A stretch of 64,000 bases of DNA from Allobacillus halotolerans. GTDB lineage: Bacteria > Bacillota > Bacilli > Bacillales > Alkalibacillaceae. This document shows, piece by piece, positions 36,603 through 45,213 of this stretch; positions within the stretch are counted from its first letter, which is position 1; each line of letters starts with the position of its first letter. Both the position numbers and the translations under genes were made by a program. The notes under the pieces were generated by a model, which had not been told where the DNA came from, made no database searches, and worked only from the letters and a program-made list of their open reading frames with translations. Location: positions 78,506-142,505 of the forward strand of contig NZ_JAHLZF010000006.1 in assembly GCF_018967645.1 (NCBI RefSeq), written 5' to 3'.

Positions 36603-36885
36603 CGTTCGGAAGTATAATGCGTTCCTATAAGACTTTTCGGATTTATTTTTTCGTCGCTCGGGGGTATAGAGCGCTTCTATAAGACTTTTCGGATTCATTT
36701 TCTCGTCGCTCGGGGGTATAGAGCGCTTTTATAGGACTTTTCGGATTTATTTTTTCGTCGCTCGGGGGTATAGAGCGCTTCTATAAGACTTTTCGGATTC
36801 ATTTTCTCGTCGCTCGGGGGTATAGAGCGCTTCTATAGGACTTTCCGGCCTTAATTTTTCGTCGCTCGGGGGTATAGACGTATTC
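36603..36885. repeat. 52-bp tandem repeat array (4 full units plus partial ends)
   Basis: Full units start at 36652, 36704, 36756 and 36808, exactly 52 bp apart; a degenerate 49-bp unit starts at 36603 and a partial one at 36860. Each begins CGTCGCTCGGGGGTATAGAG and contains the near-palindrome TATAGAGCGCTTCTATA. Units 1 and 3 are identical. The period is not a multiple of three, so it does not encode a repeated peptide in one frame. Confidence 0.95.
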
Positions 36886-36907
36886 AGGGTTTTTATTTTC
36901 TTAAAAA

Positions 36908-36943
36908 ACAAAAACCGCACAGCATAAGAATATGCCGTGCGGA
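36908..36943 (-). terminator. Terminator after the M20 dipeptidase
   Basis: CCGCAC-CATA / TATG-GTGCGG stem, then TTTTTGTTTTTT on the minus strand, about 110 bases after the peptidase stop. Confidence 0.85.
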
Positions 36944-37050
36944 TGGATGACATATCTCGACACTCAAATAAGATCAAAAACTTCACGAAATGTCATCGAG
37001 TACGTGTCTCGTTACTCAAATGAGCGCGATTATATCATTAATTATAAATA

Positions 37051-38427
37051 TTAACCTTTATAATCATTCAACATATAATAATAATGGGCCAAAGTCTCCA
37101 TACCTTTATCGAAATTCTCAAGGTTTAAGTGCTCATTTGGCGCATGTAAATTCTCATCTGGTAAACCAAAGCCCATTAACACAACGGGTACGTTCAAAAT
37201 CTCGTCCAACTCAGCTACGATCGGAATGGATCCACCACCACGAATGTAAGCCGTCTCAGCTTGATAAACTTTCTCATAAGCCTTTGCAGCCATCTGAATA
37301 ACTGGATGATCGAATGGTGTGACGTATGGTTTTCCTTTATCAAATGGCTTAATGTCAACACTAACACCTTTTGGCTTATGTTTTTCAACGTGATTGGTCA
37401 GTAACTCAACGATCTCATCTGGATCTTGATCAGGAACTAAACGGCAGGTCACTTTAGCTGTGGCTTTATTCGGTAAAACCGTTTTGATACCTTCACCTTG
37501 GAAGCCACCATAGATTCCATTGACCTCAAGCGTTGGTCGAACCGATGTCCGCTCGACATAGCTATACCCTTCTTCTCCATCTAACTCAGAAACATTCAAT
37601 TCATTTTTTAATTTTTCTTCATCAAATGGTACGGATGCAAGGGCATCTCGTTCTTCTTGCGATAATTCCGGAATTCGGTCATAAAAGCCATCGACTTGGA
37701 TTCGATTATTTTCATCTCGGAAGCTGTCAACAATTTTTACTAGCGCGTGAATTGGGTTGACAACACCTCCACCATATTCACCTGAGTGCAAGTCACTTTT
37801 CGCTCCTGTGACATCGATTTGAATACCGGCAAGACCTCTTAAGCCATACGTAATTGTCGGTTTACCTCTTTCAACAAGTGCGGAGTCAGATACAACAATT
37901 AAATCCGCTTCGAGCAAATCTTTTTTCTCTTGGGCAAATTTCGGTAGGTTTGGACTGCCGACTTCTTCTTCACCTTCAATCAGTACTTTAAAATTCACAG
38001 GGGATTCGTCGGATGATTTCAAGATTGCCTCCATGACTTTCAGATGCATGAATACTTGTCCTTTGTCATCTGTAGCACCACGCGCATAAATTTTATCATC
38101 ACGAATGGTTGCATCAAATGGTTCAGAATCCCATAATTCTACAGGGTCGACAGGTTGAACATCATAATGGCCATACACGAGTACGGTTGGTGCGTTCTCA
38201 TTGCTTATGTACTCACCATAAACAACCGGATGACCTTCAGTAGACATAATTTCAGCATGACCAAAGTCGATGTTTTCTAATTCATTCTTCACCCATTCTG
38301 CTGCTTTTTTGACATCTTCATTATGAGATGACAAAGCACTAATACTCTGGATGGATAAAAATTCTTTTAGTTCACTTAAATGTTTTTCACGATGCTTCTT
38401 TAAATATTCAATTACTTCATTTTGCAT
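37051..38427 (-). CDS. M20-family dipeptidase
   Basis: Zinc peptidase of the PepV/CNDP type, 458 residues. Metal and catalytic motifs: VYGHYDVQPV (His, Asp; about 84-93), GATDDKG (bridging Asp, about 117), EGEEEVGS (catalytic Glu and ligand, about 150), SDSALVERG (about 180) and a late NEHLNL (His ligand). A lid domain spans about 205-335. Cytoplasmic; breaks down imported dipeptides, which fits the peptide ABC importer at 54.9-60.3 kb. GAGGAGG precedes the ATG. Monocistronic. Confidence 0.92.
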   Translation of the reverse strand: MQNEVIEYLKKHREKHLSELKEFLSIQSISALSSHNEDVKKAAEWVKNELENIDFGHAEIMSTEGHPVVYGEYISNENAPTVLVYGHYDVQPVDPVELWDSEPFDATIRDDKIYARGATDDKGQVFMHLKVMEAILKSSDESPVNFKVLIEGEEEVGSPNLPKFAQEKKDLLEADLIVVSDSALVERGKPTITYGLRGLAGIQIDVTGAKSDLHSGEYGGGVVNPIHALVKIVDSFRDENNRIQVDGFYDRIPELSQEERDALASVPFDEEKLKNELNVSELDGEEGYSYVERTSVRPTLEVNGIYGGFQGEGIKTVLPNKATAKVTCRLVPDQDPDEIVELLTNHVEKHKPKGVSVDIKPFDKGKPYVTPFDHPVIQMAAKAYEKVYQAETAYIRGGGSIPIVAELDEILNVPVVLMGFGLPDENLHAPNEHLNLENFDKGMETLAHYYYMLNDYKG

Positions 38428-38632
38428 AAAAAAACCTCCTCTAATTTCTATTATAAAGAAAACTGATATAATTTACACGAGAACAGCAAAGAATTATTTT
38501 AGTGGATAAGTTAATTACGACTGTTTTTTCAAAAAGTAGCAATTTTTTAAGTTATCATCTTTATGTTATATAACCTTCATGAAAAGGTATGAATAGAGTA
38601 TAGTTTTTGATTGCTAAAAGGTGGAACAGACG

Positions 38633-39559
38633 ATGAAACTGCAGACGAAAAATCGATTCAAGCAATTTTTCCTCATAATAATAGGTATTGCTGTGGTTTT
38701 TATTGCATTGAATTACTTACCCGTAAAACCAATTGATCAGCATCCTTTTTTTAATAACGAACAGGATGCTCCACTCGTTATTGCACACCGTGCAGGAGAT
38801 CAAATCGCACCCGGCAACACAATGACTGCGATTAAAATGTCTTCTGAAATGGGTGTCGATATGATTGAAGTCGATTTGCACATTACAAAAGATGGGCAAA
38901 TTGTACTTGCACATGACCCAACAGTAGACAGAACGACTGATGGCACAGGTTACGTTTCAGATTATACATTAGATGAATTTTTAGCATTGGATGCTGGGTT
39001 TCACTTTCAAAATACAGAAGGAGAATATGCATTCAAAGGTATCGGTGTTTATAAACCGACGTTACGTGAGGTTTTTGATCGCTACCCGGATATGAATTAC
39101 ATGCTTGAAGTCAAACACACGAACCCGGCAGATGTCCATCAAGAAATCGTTGAAGAGTTATGGGCAATTATCGAAGAGTATGAGATGCATGATCAAGTGA
39201 TGGTATCATCATTCAACCAGAAAATCATCAATCGATTTGATGCGTTGGCGGATGGACAAATTGCACTTGGAACAGGACGGGAAGTCGTATTTAATTTTAC
39301 GATCGCTCATAAATTCTTCTTACGTAATTTATTTCAACCGACTGGAGATGTGATCCAACTTCCACGAGCAAATAAATACTTTAATTTTTTCACAAAAGAA
39401 ATGATGGAAGGTGCAAAAAGGCTTGGAATGGACGTTCATTACTGGACCATCAATGACGAATTGACGATGCGGCAAATGGTTGATGCGGGTGTTGATGGAA
39501 TCATTACGGACCGGCCGGATTTGTTAATTGAAATTTTGGAAGAAAAGGGATTGCGCTAA
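38633..39559 (+). CDS. Membrane-anchored glycerophosphodiester phosphodiesterase
   Basis: GDPD-family enzyme of 308 residues with an N-terminal anchor (about 11-31). Active-site segments: AHRAGDQIAPGNT (His, Arg, Glu-equivalent Asn/Asp region), DMIEVDLHITKDGQIVLAHDP (Glu, Asp, His; quoted in part: VDLHITKDGQIVLAHDP), and EVKHT. It would release glycerol-3-phosphate from extracellular glycerophosphodiesters or lipoteichoic-acid backbone. The frame opens with GTG at 38621, but that lies inside the AAAGGTGG ribosome site, so ATG at 38633 is chosen. Confidence 0.9.
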   Translation: MKLQTKNRFKQFFLIIIGIAVVFIALNYLPVKPIDQHPFFNNEQDAPLVIAHRAGDQIAPGNTMTAIKMSSEMGVDMIEVDLHITKDGQIVLAHDPTVDRTTDGTGYVSDYTLDEFLALDAGFHFQNTEGEYAFKGIGVYKPTLREVFDRYPDMNYMLEVKHTNPADVHQEIVEELWAIIEEYEMHDQVMVSSFNQKIINRFDALADGQIALGTGREVVFNFTIAHKFFLRNLFQPTGDVIQLPRANKYFNFFTKEMMEGAKRLGMDVHYWTINDELTMRQMVDAGVDGIITDRPDLLIEILEEKGLR

Positions 39560-39589
39560 CTCCCTGAGAGGACGAATAGAATAACATAC

Positions 39590-39636
39590 AAAAACCCCAG
39601 ATTGAAAAATAATTTTCCTCAATCTGGGGTTTGTTT
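39590..39636. terminator. Convergent terminator between GDPD and yceI genes
   Basis: AAACCCCAGATTGA / TCAATCTGGGGTTT stem with a long AT-rich loop; used by both converging genes. Confidence 0.88.
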
Positions 39637-39645
39637 ATTCTACAC

Positions 39646-40173
39646 TTATTTTATGATTAACTCAATTTCACCATTTACTTTAACATCTTTACCAACTAGT
39701 ACGCCACCTGTTTCAAGTGCTGCGTTCCAGCTCAATCCATAAGCCTCACGGTTGATCGTACCAGTGAAGTCGAAACCAGCAATTGTATTCCCTTGCATTG
39801 GTTCTTTTCCTTGACCATTGAAGTTTACAGTGAACGTTTCTTCGTTAGTAACACCTTTCATCGTAACGTCACCAGTAAGCTCATACGTATCTCCACTTAC
39901 TTTTTTCAAGGATTTACTTACAAATTTAATCGTTGGATACGTCTCTGCATCAAAGAAATCTGCTGATTTTAAATGTTCATCACGATCTTCTTGACTCGTA
40001 TCAATCGATGCTGTTTGAATTACCGCTTCAATACGTAAGTTTTCTAAGTCGTTAAGATCACCATCAACTTGAATATCAAAGTCTTTGAATTCACCTTTCG
40101 CTTTTGAAACCATCATATGTTTCACCTGAAAGTTAATGGAACTATGTGGTTGGTCTAATATAATATTTGACAT
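39646..40173 (-). CDS. YceI-family polyisoprenoid-binding protein
   Basis: A 175-residue lipocalin-like beta-barrel protein: FQVKHMMVSKAKGEF near the start and the AYGLSWNAALETGGVLVGKD end are family hallmarks. No signal peptide, so it stays in the cytoplasm, unlike E. coli YceI. Family members bind long isoprenoid chains such as quinone precursors. It is divergent from an HxlR-type regulator with a shared 130-base control region holding repeated operator-like sequences, so the two probably form a regulator-target pair. Confidence 0.92.
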   Translation of the reverse strand: MSNIILDQPHSSINFQVKHMMVSKAKGEFKDFDIQVDGDLNDLENLRIEAVIQTASIDTSQEDRDEHLKSADFFDAETYPTIKFVSKSLKKVSGDTYELTGDVTMKGVTNEETFTVNFNGQGKEPMQGNTIAGFDFTGTINREAYGLSWNAALETGGVLVGKDVKVNGEIELIIK

Positions 40174-40210
40174 ATTAATTCCTCCTAAAAATTATTTAAT
40201 TACTTTATGT

Positions 40211-40256
40211 AAGTAAGTATACTTTAGACATCTGATTGCGTCAAGTAAGTAAACTT
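40211..40256. promoter_or_regulatory. Repeated operator-like sequences between yceI and hxlR
   Basis: Two 14-mers, AAGTAAGTATACTT (40211-40224) and AAGTAAGTAAACTT (40243-40256), are 32 bp apart (three helical turns). The first contains the palindrome AAGTATACTT. They sit in the divergent promoter region and are the likely binding sites of the HxlR-type protein. Confidence 0.6.
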
Positions 40257-40307
40257 TGTTTATTTTTTTACTTATATTTTGTATACTATAGGAAAGAGGT
40301 GATTTAC

Positions 40308-40613
40308 ATGGCAGATTCAGCCGTATGCGATAAAGTTGAAAAAGCATTAACATTGATGGGGAAACGTTGGGTCACATTAATCATTTATCAACTCCTCGAG
40401 AGTCCAAAACGTTTTTGCGAATTCGAATCCTCGATCGGCATCAGCGGTAGGGTATTATCTGAACGATTGAAAGAACTAGAAAAAGAAGGTATCGTTCAGC
40501 GCAAAGTTTATGACGAAACACCTGTACGTGTTGAATATACGTTGACAGATAAAGGAAAAGCAATGGAACCAGTCATTCGTTGCACACAAGAGTGGGCAGA
40601 AGAATGGTTATAA
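40308..40613 (+). CDS. HxlR-family redox-type regulator
   Basis: A 101-residue winged-helix regulator; ALTLMGKRWVTLIIYQLL and RVLSERLKELEKEGIV are typical HxlR helices. A Cys at residue 7, at the same place as the redox-sensing Cys of YodB and HypR in B. subtilis, suggests control by quinones, diamide or hypochlorite. The frame opens 24 codons upstream but AAAGAGGTGAT precedes the ATG at 40308. Divergent from yceI; the repeated 14-mers in between are likely operators. Monocistronic, with a terminator at 40622. Confidence 0.9.
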   Translation: MADSAVCDKVEKALTLMGKRWVTLIIYQLLESPKRFCEFESSIGISGRVLSERLKELEKEGIVQRKVYDETPVRVEYTLTDKGKAMEPVIRCTQEWAEEWL

Positions 40614-40621
40614 GTTTTATT

Positions 40622-40657
40622 AAAACAGCCAGTTGAATATAGCTTGGCTGTTTTTTT
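40622..40657 (+). terminator. Terminator after the HxlR gene
   Basis: AAAACAGCCA / TGGCTGTTTT stem followed by TTTTTTTG. Confidence 0.88.
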
Positions 40658-40753
40658 GTTCTTCATTTAAAGAGAATTAGTTATTGTGCATTAACCAATC
40701 ATTTTCACATCCTTTTTCTTTTAAAGATTAGTCTTGGAAATAATTTTTAATAT

Positions 40754-40790
40754 TAAAAAAGCCTTATGCAATAAAATCACATAAGGCTTA
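40754..40790 (-). terminator. Terminator after the AGCS symporter gene
   Basis: AAGCCTTATG / CATAAGGCTT stem; TTTTTT on the minus strand. Confidence 0.9.
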
Positions 40791-40802
40791 GCTTCATTCA
40801 TT

Positions 40803-42239
40803 CTATTTTGGAAGGTCATCCTTCTCATCTTGCTTACCCCACCACTCAATATTCTTCAATCCTTTAATTCGAGAATAATGGAATTGTGGGTCGATTCCTT
40901 CTTTTTTCTGATCGATATAATCTTGTAAAATTCGAAAAGCTATTCTTCCTAGGAATAAAATAGCGATTAAGTTTACAACTGCCATTAATGCCATGAACAA
41001 ATCGGCCATATTCCAAACGATTTGAACTGATGCCAAAGAACCAAACATAATCATCGCTAAAACGATTACACGATAAATATTTAAAAACACCGGGCTGTTT
41101 TTCAAAAACGCGATATTCGTTTCACCATAATAATAGTTCCCGACTAATGAACTAAAGGCAAAGAAAAAGATAATAATCGCCAAGAAAATGGACCCAAATG
41201 CTCCAATATGGGCATCAAGCGCAACTTGTGTCAATTGAATACCATCTTCTGAAGCTCCATAAAAATTATCGTAAAGGATAACGATAAAAGCTGTGAAACT
41301 ACAAATGACAATTGTATCAAAAAATACAGCTAAAGATTGAACGAGACCTTGTTTTGCTGGGTGACTGACACCAACTGTCGCAGCTGCGTTAGGTGCACTA
41401 CCCATACCGGCTTCGTTGGAGAATAGACCTCTACGGATTCCATACATAATTGCTGCTCCGGCACCGCCACCAAATGCTTGTTCCATACCGAATGCATCTT
41501 TGAAAATCAGTGAGAATACGGCAGGTACTTCTGTAATGTTCGTGACAACTACATACAAAGCGACAATCATATAAATCAAAGCCATGATTGGAACAATTGC
41601 TCCTGCAACGGTTGCAATCCGTTTAATTCCACCAAAAATCACTAAGCTAGCCAAACCAACAAGAACAATCCCTGTCCATATTGGATCAATATTAAATGCC
41701 TGATCAACAGCTTGCGATATCGTATTTGCTTGAACTGAGTTAAAGATTAATCCAAACGTAATAATAATCAACACTGAGAATAAGACACCCATCCATTTCT
41801 GGCCAAGTGCCATTTGCATATAATATGCTGGTCCTCCACGAAAACCATCTTTATCGGGAATTTTATACGCTTGTGCCAGCGTACTTTCAATGAATGCTGT
41901 TGCCATACCGACTAACGCAACCATCCACATCCAAAAAACAGCACCAGGACCCCCGATGGCAACTGCTAGTGCAACACCCGCCAGGTTTCCGGTTCCGACC
42001 CGTGAAGCGATCGTAATACTGAAAGCTTGGAACGCATTAATTCCTCGTCGGCCACTTTGTTCAACAGCCTCTTCAGTGATGACTTTAAACATATTGCCGA
42101 ACAAGCGGAATTGGACAAATTTACTCCCTAATGTGAAGTAAATGCCAGCTCCAATAAGTAAGTAAACTAAAATATAATCCCAAAAAATAGTGTTTCCATA
42201 GCTGACAATGTCATTAAGTACATTTTCTACTGCATTCAA
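40803..42239 (-). CDS. Sodium:alanine/glycine symporter (AGCS family)
   Basis: A 478-residue transporter with about ten membrane helices. SRVGTGNLAGVALAVAIGGPGAVFWMW (in part: GTGNLAGVALAVAIGGPGA) near 85 and GIRRGLFSNEAGMGSAPN near 270 are AGCS signatures. Uses the Na+ gradient to import alanine, glycine or related amino acids, which suits a salt-adapted host. Start is TTG at 42239, 8 bases after AAAGGAG; the ATG in between is out of frame. Paralogues such as AlsT import glutamine or serine, so the exact substrate is open. Confidence 0.92.
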   Translation of the reverse strand: MNAVENVLNDIVSYGNTIFWDYILVYLLIGAGIYFTLGSKFVQFRLFGNMFKVITEEAVEQSGRRGINAFQAFSITIASRVGTGNLAGVALAVAIGGPGAVFWMWMVALVGMATAFIESTLAQAYKIPDKDGFRGGPAYYMQMALGQKWMGVLFSVLIIITFGLIFNSVQANTISQAVDQAFNIDPIWTGIVLVGLASLVIFGGIKRIATVAGAIVPIMALIYMIVALYVVVTNITEVPAVFSLIFKDAFGMEQAFGGGAGAAIMYGIRRGLFSNEAGMGSAPNAAATVGVSHPAKQGLVQSLAVFFDTIVICSFTAFIVILYDNFYGASEDGIQLTQVALDAHIGAFGSIFLAIIIFFFAFSSLVGNYYYGETNIAFLKNSPVFLNIYRVIVLAMIMFGSLASVQIVWNMADLFMALMAVVNLIAILFLGRIAFRILQDYIDQKKEGIDPQFHYSRIKGLKNIEWWGKQDEKDDLPK

Positions 42240-42334
42240 ATCATATTCTCCTTTCTAAGCATATTCTGTAACCAGTTCCCCACTTCATACACGGACAAAC
42301 CAATAAAGGTAGTTAACGAGCAATTTTTTTACAT

Positions 42335-42643
42335 TTACTCATCTTTTAAAGCGGGGCATGTTTCTTTTACATTTGCAAACTCATTTGCTACTGAAGTAAT
42401 CAAATTTTCTTTTTGGTCCTTTCTCAATTTCTTTACATAGGCTTCTTTTTTCATAGCTTCACTCTTTGTTTCCAGTTGTTCACAATAGACTAATTGGACG
42501 GGCCCTCTCGATCGAGTGTACTTCGATGCTTTACCGGCCTTATGTAATTTCAATCTATTTTCTAGATCAACTGTATAGCCTGTATATAATGAACCATCTC
42601 TACAACGAAGCATATAGACAAAAAAACTTTCCTCATTTTTCAC
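42335..42643 (-). CDS. GIY-YIG nuclease-domain protein (YazA/UPF0213 type)
   Basis: A 102-residue single-domain GIY-YIG protein: FFVYMLRCRDGSLYTGYT holds the two-part GIY-YIG motif (here VYM..YTG), R24-L and the late EAMKKEAYVKKLRK helix supply the Arg and Glu positions of the family. Relatives are the UPF0213 proteins of unclear cellular role, related to SLX1 nucleases. Located between an AGCS symporter and a DUF4871 lipoprotein with no obvious functional link. Confidence 0.87.
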   Translation of the reverse strand: MKNEESFFVYMLRCRDGSLYTGYTVDLENRLKLHKAGKASKYTRSRGPVQLVYCEQLETKSEAMKKEAYVKKLRKDQKENLITSVANEFANVKETCPALKDE

Positions 42644-42657
42644 AATGACTCACTCCA

Positions 42658-42692
42658 AAGAAAAACCACAACCCAAATGGCCGTGGTTAGCA
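42658..42692 (-). terminator. Terminator after the DUF4871 lipoprotein gene
   Basis: AACCAC / GTGGTT stem with an inner GGCC-type pairing, TTTTTC on the minus strand. Confidence 0.7.
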
Positions 42693-42693
42693 C

Positions 42694-43200
42694 TTATGCT
42701 TCTTCACTCGCTTCAACTTTTACATAAATGTGATCAAATAATTCGTCGCCAAGGTAGACGTCTAAACGCCAAACACCTTCAGTCGGTAAAGACAAAACTA
42801 AAGGCAAGTGGGCCTGTTCCTTACCAACTTGCGGTGCAGTTGTTTCCCATACCTTTTCTTCATTCTCAGTACCGGCCATGTCAACGATTGCCTTCTTTTT
42901 TTCTTCACTAGATTCATGGAAAGCTTCGATCTTCACTGGGCCATTCATTAATTCTTCCTGTTCACCCCAGAAGTAGATGACATAATGCTCATTCTCTCCT
43001 GCGACAAATGGAATATGATCAATTGCTAAACGCTCTTCTTTTCCAATTACCTCGTAATCACCTAATTCAAAAGCAGGACTTTCACTCCAACCATCTTCTG
43101 TATCCTTTTGAGAATCCTCCGATTGATCTGAGCAAGCAATTAGAGTAACGGATAGTAAGGCGAGTGTGATAAATGAAATCATTGACTTCCTCATCGCCAT
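42694..43200 (-). CDS. DUF4871-type lipoprotein
   Basis: A 168-residue lipoprotein: signal peptide with lipobox LIAC (Cys about 23), an acidic linker, then a beta-rich domain (FWGEQEELMNGPVKIEAF, TEGVWRLDVYLGDELFDHIYV) as in DUF4871 proteins of Bacillus. Two near-by ATGs (43200 and 43194) are possible; the first has GGGGG four bases upstream, the second ten. Function unknown. Monocistronic, ending in the terminator at 42658. Upstream lies a gene-free region with a 21-bp-phased repeat. Confidence 0.8.
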   Translation of the reverse strand: MAMRKSMISFITLALLSVTLIACSDQSEDSQKDTEDGWSESPAFELGDYEVIGKEERLAIDHIPFVAGENEHYVIYFWGEQEELMNGPVKIEAFHESSEEKKKAIVDMAGTENEEKVWETTAPQVGKEQAHLPLVLSLPTEGVWRLDVYLGDELFDHIYVKVEASEEA

Positions 43201-43323
43201 TGTTCCCCCTATGTAAATTGAGTCAACTATTTTACAAATATATCATAATTTCTGAGGATCAGCTATATAAGTTTTTGAAAAATTTACTTATAAAATTGTT
43301 TCATCCGTACAACCTCTATAGAA

Positions 43324-43459
43324 TGGAACATATTTTTTTATTTTGGGAACATATATCCTGTGTTAGGGTCCATATAAAGAAAGTATGGGTGCATAAGATT
43401 GAACTATGGGCTCATTTCCACGCTAGCAGGAGGCATATATACTGCCATTGGGCCCATAT
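43324..43459. repeat. Degenerate repeat with exact 21-bp period, seven units
   Basis: G-rich motif copies begin at 43324, 43345, 43366, 43387, 43408, 43429 and 43450, each 21 bp after the last, with consensus (T)GGGNNCATAT. Sequence between them is not conserved. Read as protein it gives a heptad with W-x-H-I. Confidence 0.85.
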
Positions 43460-43524
43460 CCCTTTTCTAACCATCACCCACTAAATCACTTTCCAAGGAT
43501 ATTTCCAAAAAACGTTAAAATCAC

Positions 43525-43565
43525 AAAAAAACGAGCATCAAATTGCTATGCAATTCAATGCTCGA
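43525..43565 (-). terminator. Terminator after the AbgT gene
   Basis: CGAGCAT-GAATTG / CAATTTG-ATGCTCG stem; TTTTTTT on the minus strand. Confidence 0.88.
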
Positions 43566-43592
43566 CAGATTAACATTTCAATCTAAATTCTA

Positions 43593-45119
43593 CTATTCAT
43601 ATAAAATTGGTGCGCCTGGTCCTAAGTCAATTCCTAATAACATCCAGACAATTAACATGATTGTCCATGAAATTAAGAAAGCTATAGAATAAGGCAGCAT
43701 AACAGAAATTAATGTACCGATACCCATTTTCTTATCATATTTCTGCGCAAACGCGATAATTAACGCAAAATATGTCATCAATGGCGTAATGATATTTGTT
43801 GTAGAATCGGCAATCCGATACGCCATTTGGGTTAACTCTGGTGAGTAGCCCAATTGCATCATCATCGGAACGAAAATTGGTGCAATCATAGCCCATTTGG
43901 CTGTCGCACTTCCGATGAATAAATTGAGGAAACCAACAACAAATACAAAAGTGATAATTAGTGGAATACCACTTAAGTTAATCGTATCTAAGAATTCTGC
44001 TCCATATACCCCTAAAACAAGTCCCATATTGGACTCACTGAAGTAAGCCACAAATTGACCGGCTGTGAAAGCCAATACAATGAACATACCCATTGTCGCC
44101 ATCGTATCTGTCAACTGGTCAGCGACATCTTTGTCACTTTTAATCGATTTCGTTGCAATTCCATAAAACAATCCTGGAACGAAAAATAATATTAAAATAA
44201 CCGGTACTAAAGAGCTCATAAATGGAGAATCGATAATTCCGCCGTCATCTGCACGAAGAGGAGCGTTCGGGAATGCAACGAGCAAAGATAATAAGATAGC
44301 TGTAATTAAAACAGATAGACCTGCCCATTTTAATCCTTTTTTCTCCGTCTTGTTAAGTTGTTCGATTTCTCCTTGATATCCACCCTCATACTTACCTAGA
44401 CGAGGTTCAACAATTTTTTCAGTTACCCACGCACCTACAAACGTCAAGAAGAACGTTGATGCAATAATAAACCACCAGTTCATTGCAATGTTCATTTGTT
44501 CTGCATAAGCAGGATCTATAATACTTGCCGCTGATGAAGTCAACTCACTCAGTAAAGCATCAAGTGATGACAAGGTTAAGTTGGCACTGAAGCCTGCTGA
44601 TACACCTGCGAAAGCGGCACTAATACCTGCTAATGGGTGACGACCAAGTGCAGCAAATATGACTGCTCCCAACGGAGGTAACACGACATAACCAGCATCT
44701 ACGGCGACACTGGACATAATACCTGCAAACACTAAACCTGCTGTGATCAACGAATTTGGAATCGCCATCACAAATCCACGAAGCAGCACGCTGATTAATC
44801 CTGTGCGCTCGGCAAGACCTATTCCAAGCATCGTGGCAAGGACTACACCTAATGGAGCAAATCCTATGAAGTTGTCCACCATGCTTCCAAATAAGTAACG
44901 TATTCCTTCTTTATCTAATAGGTTGGTGACTTCAACCATTTCTCCTTCTTTGCCTGGATGCTCGACGCTAATTCCTAGGCTTGAGACAACTGCAGATAGA
45001 ATAACGACAATAAGTGCTAATATCGCAAAAAGCGTGATCGGATGCGGTAGCTTATTCCCCGTTTTTTCAATGCGGTCTAAAAAACGTTGAAAAAAGCTTT
45101 TTCGTTTCTCTTGTTGCAT
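43593..45119 (-). CDS. AbgT-family transporter (p-aminobenzoyl-glutamate type)
   Basis: A 508-residue transporter with about 11-12 hydrophobic helices; the start FQRFLDRIEKTGNKLPHP and the motifs FAPLGVVLATMLGIGLAERTG (in part: VVLATMLGIGLAERTG) and LFIGSATAKWAMIAPIFVPM are typical of AbgT. E. coli AbgT imports p-aminobenzoyl-glutamate, a folate breakdown product; other members export sulfonamides. No amidohydrolase partner (AbgAB) is beside it, so importer versus exporter is open. GAGAGGAG precedes the ATG. Confidence 0.92.
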   Translation of the reverse strand: MQQEKRKSFFQRFLDRIEKTGNKLPHPITLFAILALIVVILSAVVSSLGISVEHPGKEGEMVEVTNLLDKEGIRYLFGSMVDNFIGFAPLGVVLATMLGIGLAERTGLISVLLRGFVMAIPNSLITAGLVFAGIMSSVAVDAGYVVLPPLGAVIFAALGRHPLAGISAAFAGVSAGFSANLTLSSLDALLSELTSSAASIIDPAYAEQMNIAMNWWFIIASTFFLTFVGAWVTEKIVEPRLGKYEGGYQGEIEQLNKTEKKGLKWAGLSVLITAILLSLLVAFPNAPLRADDGGIIDSPFMSSLVPVILILFFVPGLFYGIATKSIKSDKDVADQLTDTMATMGMFIVLAFTAGQFVAYFSESNMGLVLGVYGAEFLDTINLSGIPLIITFVFVVGFLNLFIGSATAKWAMIAPIFVPMMMQLGYSPELTQMAYRIADSTTNIITPLMTYFALIIAFAQKYDKKMGIGTLISVMLPYSIAFLISWTIMLIVWMLLGIDLGPGAPILYE

Positions 45120-45213
45120 TGGTCTACTCCTCTCATTTTTTCATTCAGACCTTGTGTTTGATTGTAATACAGACATTTGGAAGTGAAAAGTAAAAACTGT
45201 TTCCATTATTTGA

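Larger units (their letters stand above)
43201..43592. other. Gene-free region with 21-bp phased repeat
   Basis: No convincing gene. It holds the promoter of the DUF4871 gene, the seven-unit 21-bp repeat at 43324-43459, and the AbgT terminator at 43525-43565. A 53-codon frame (43323-43484) runs through the repeat but has no ribosome site. Confidence 0.7.

Noticed and set aside
36603..36885. CRISPR array
   Set aside because: Units are contiguous 52-bp tandem copies without variable spacers, and there are no cas genes.
36747..36986. 79-codon minus-strand frame within the 52-bp repeats
   Set aside because: The repeat period is not a multiple of three and the frame has no ribosome site; it is a by-product of the repeat.
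43173..43484. 103-codon plus-strand frame through the 21-bp repeats
   Set aside because: Overlaps the start of the DUF4871 gene on the other strand, has no ribosome site, and the protein repeat follows from the DNA period.
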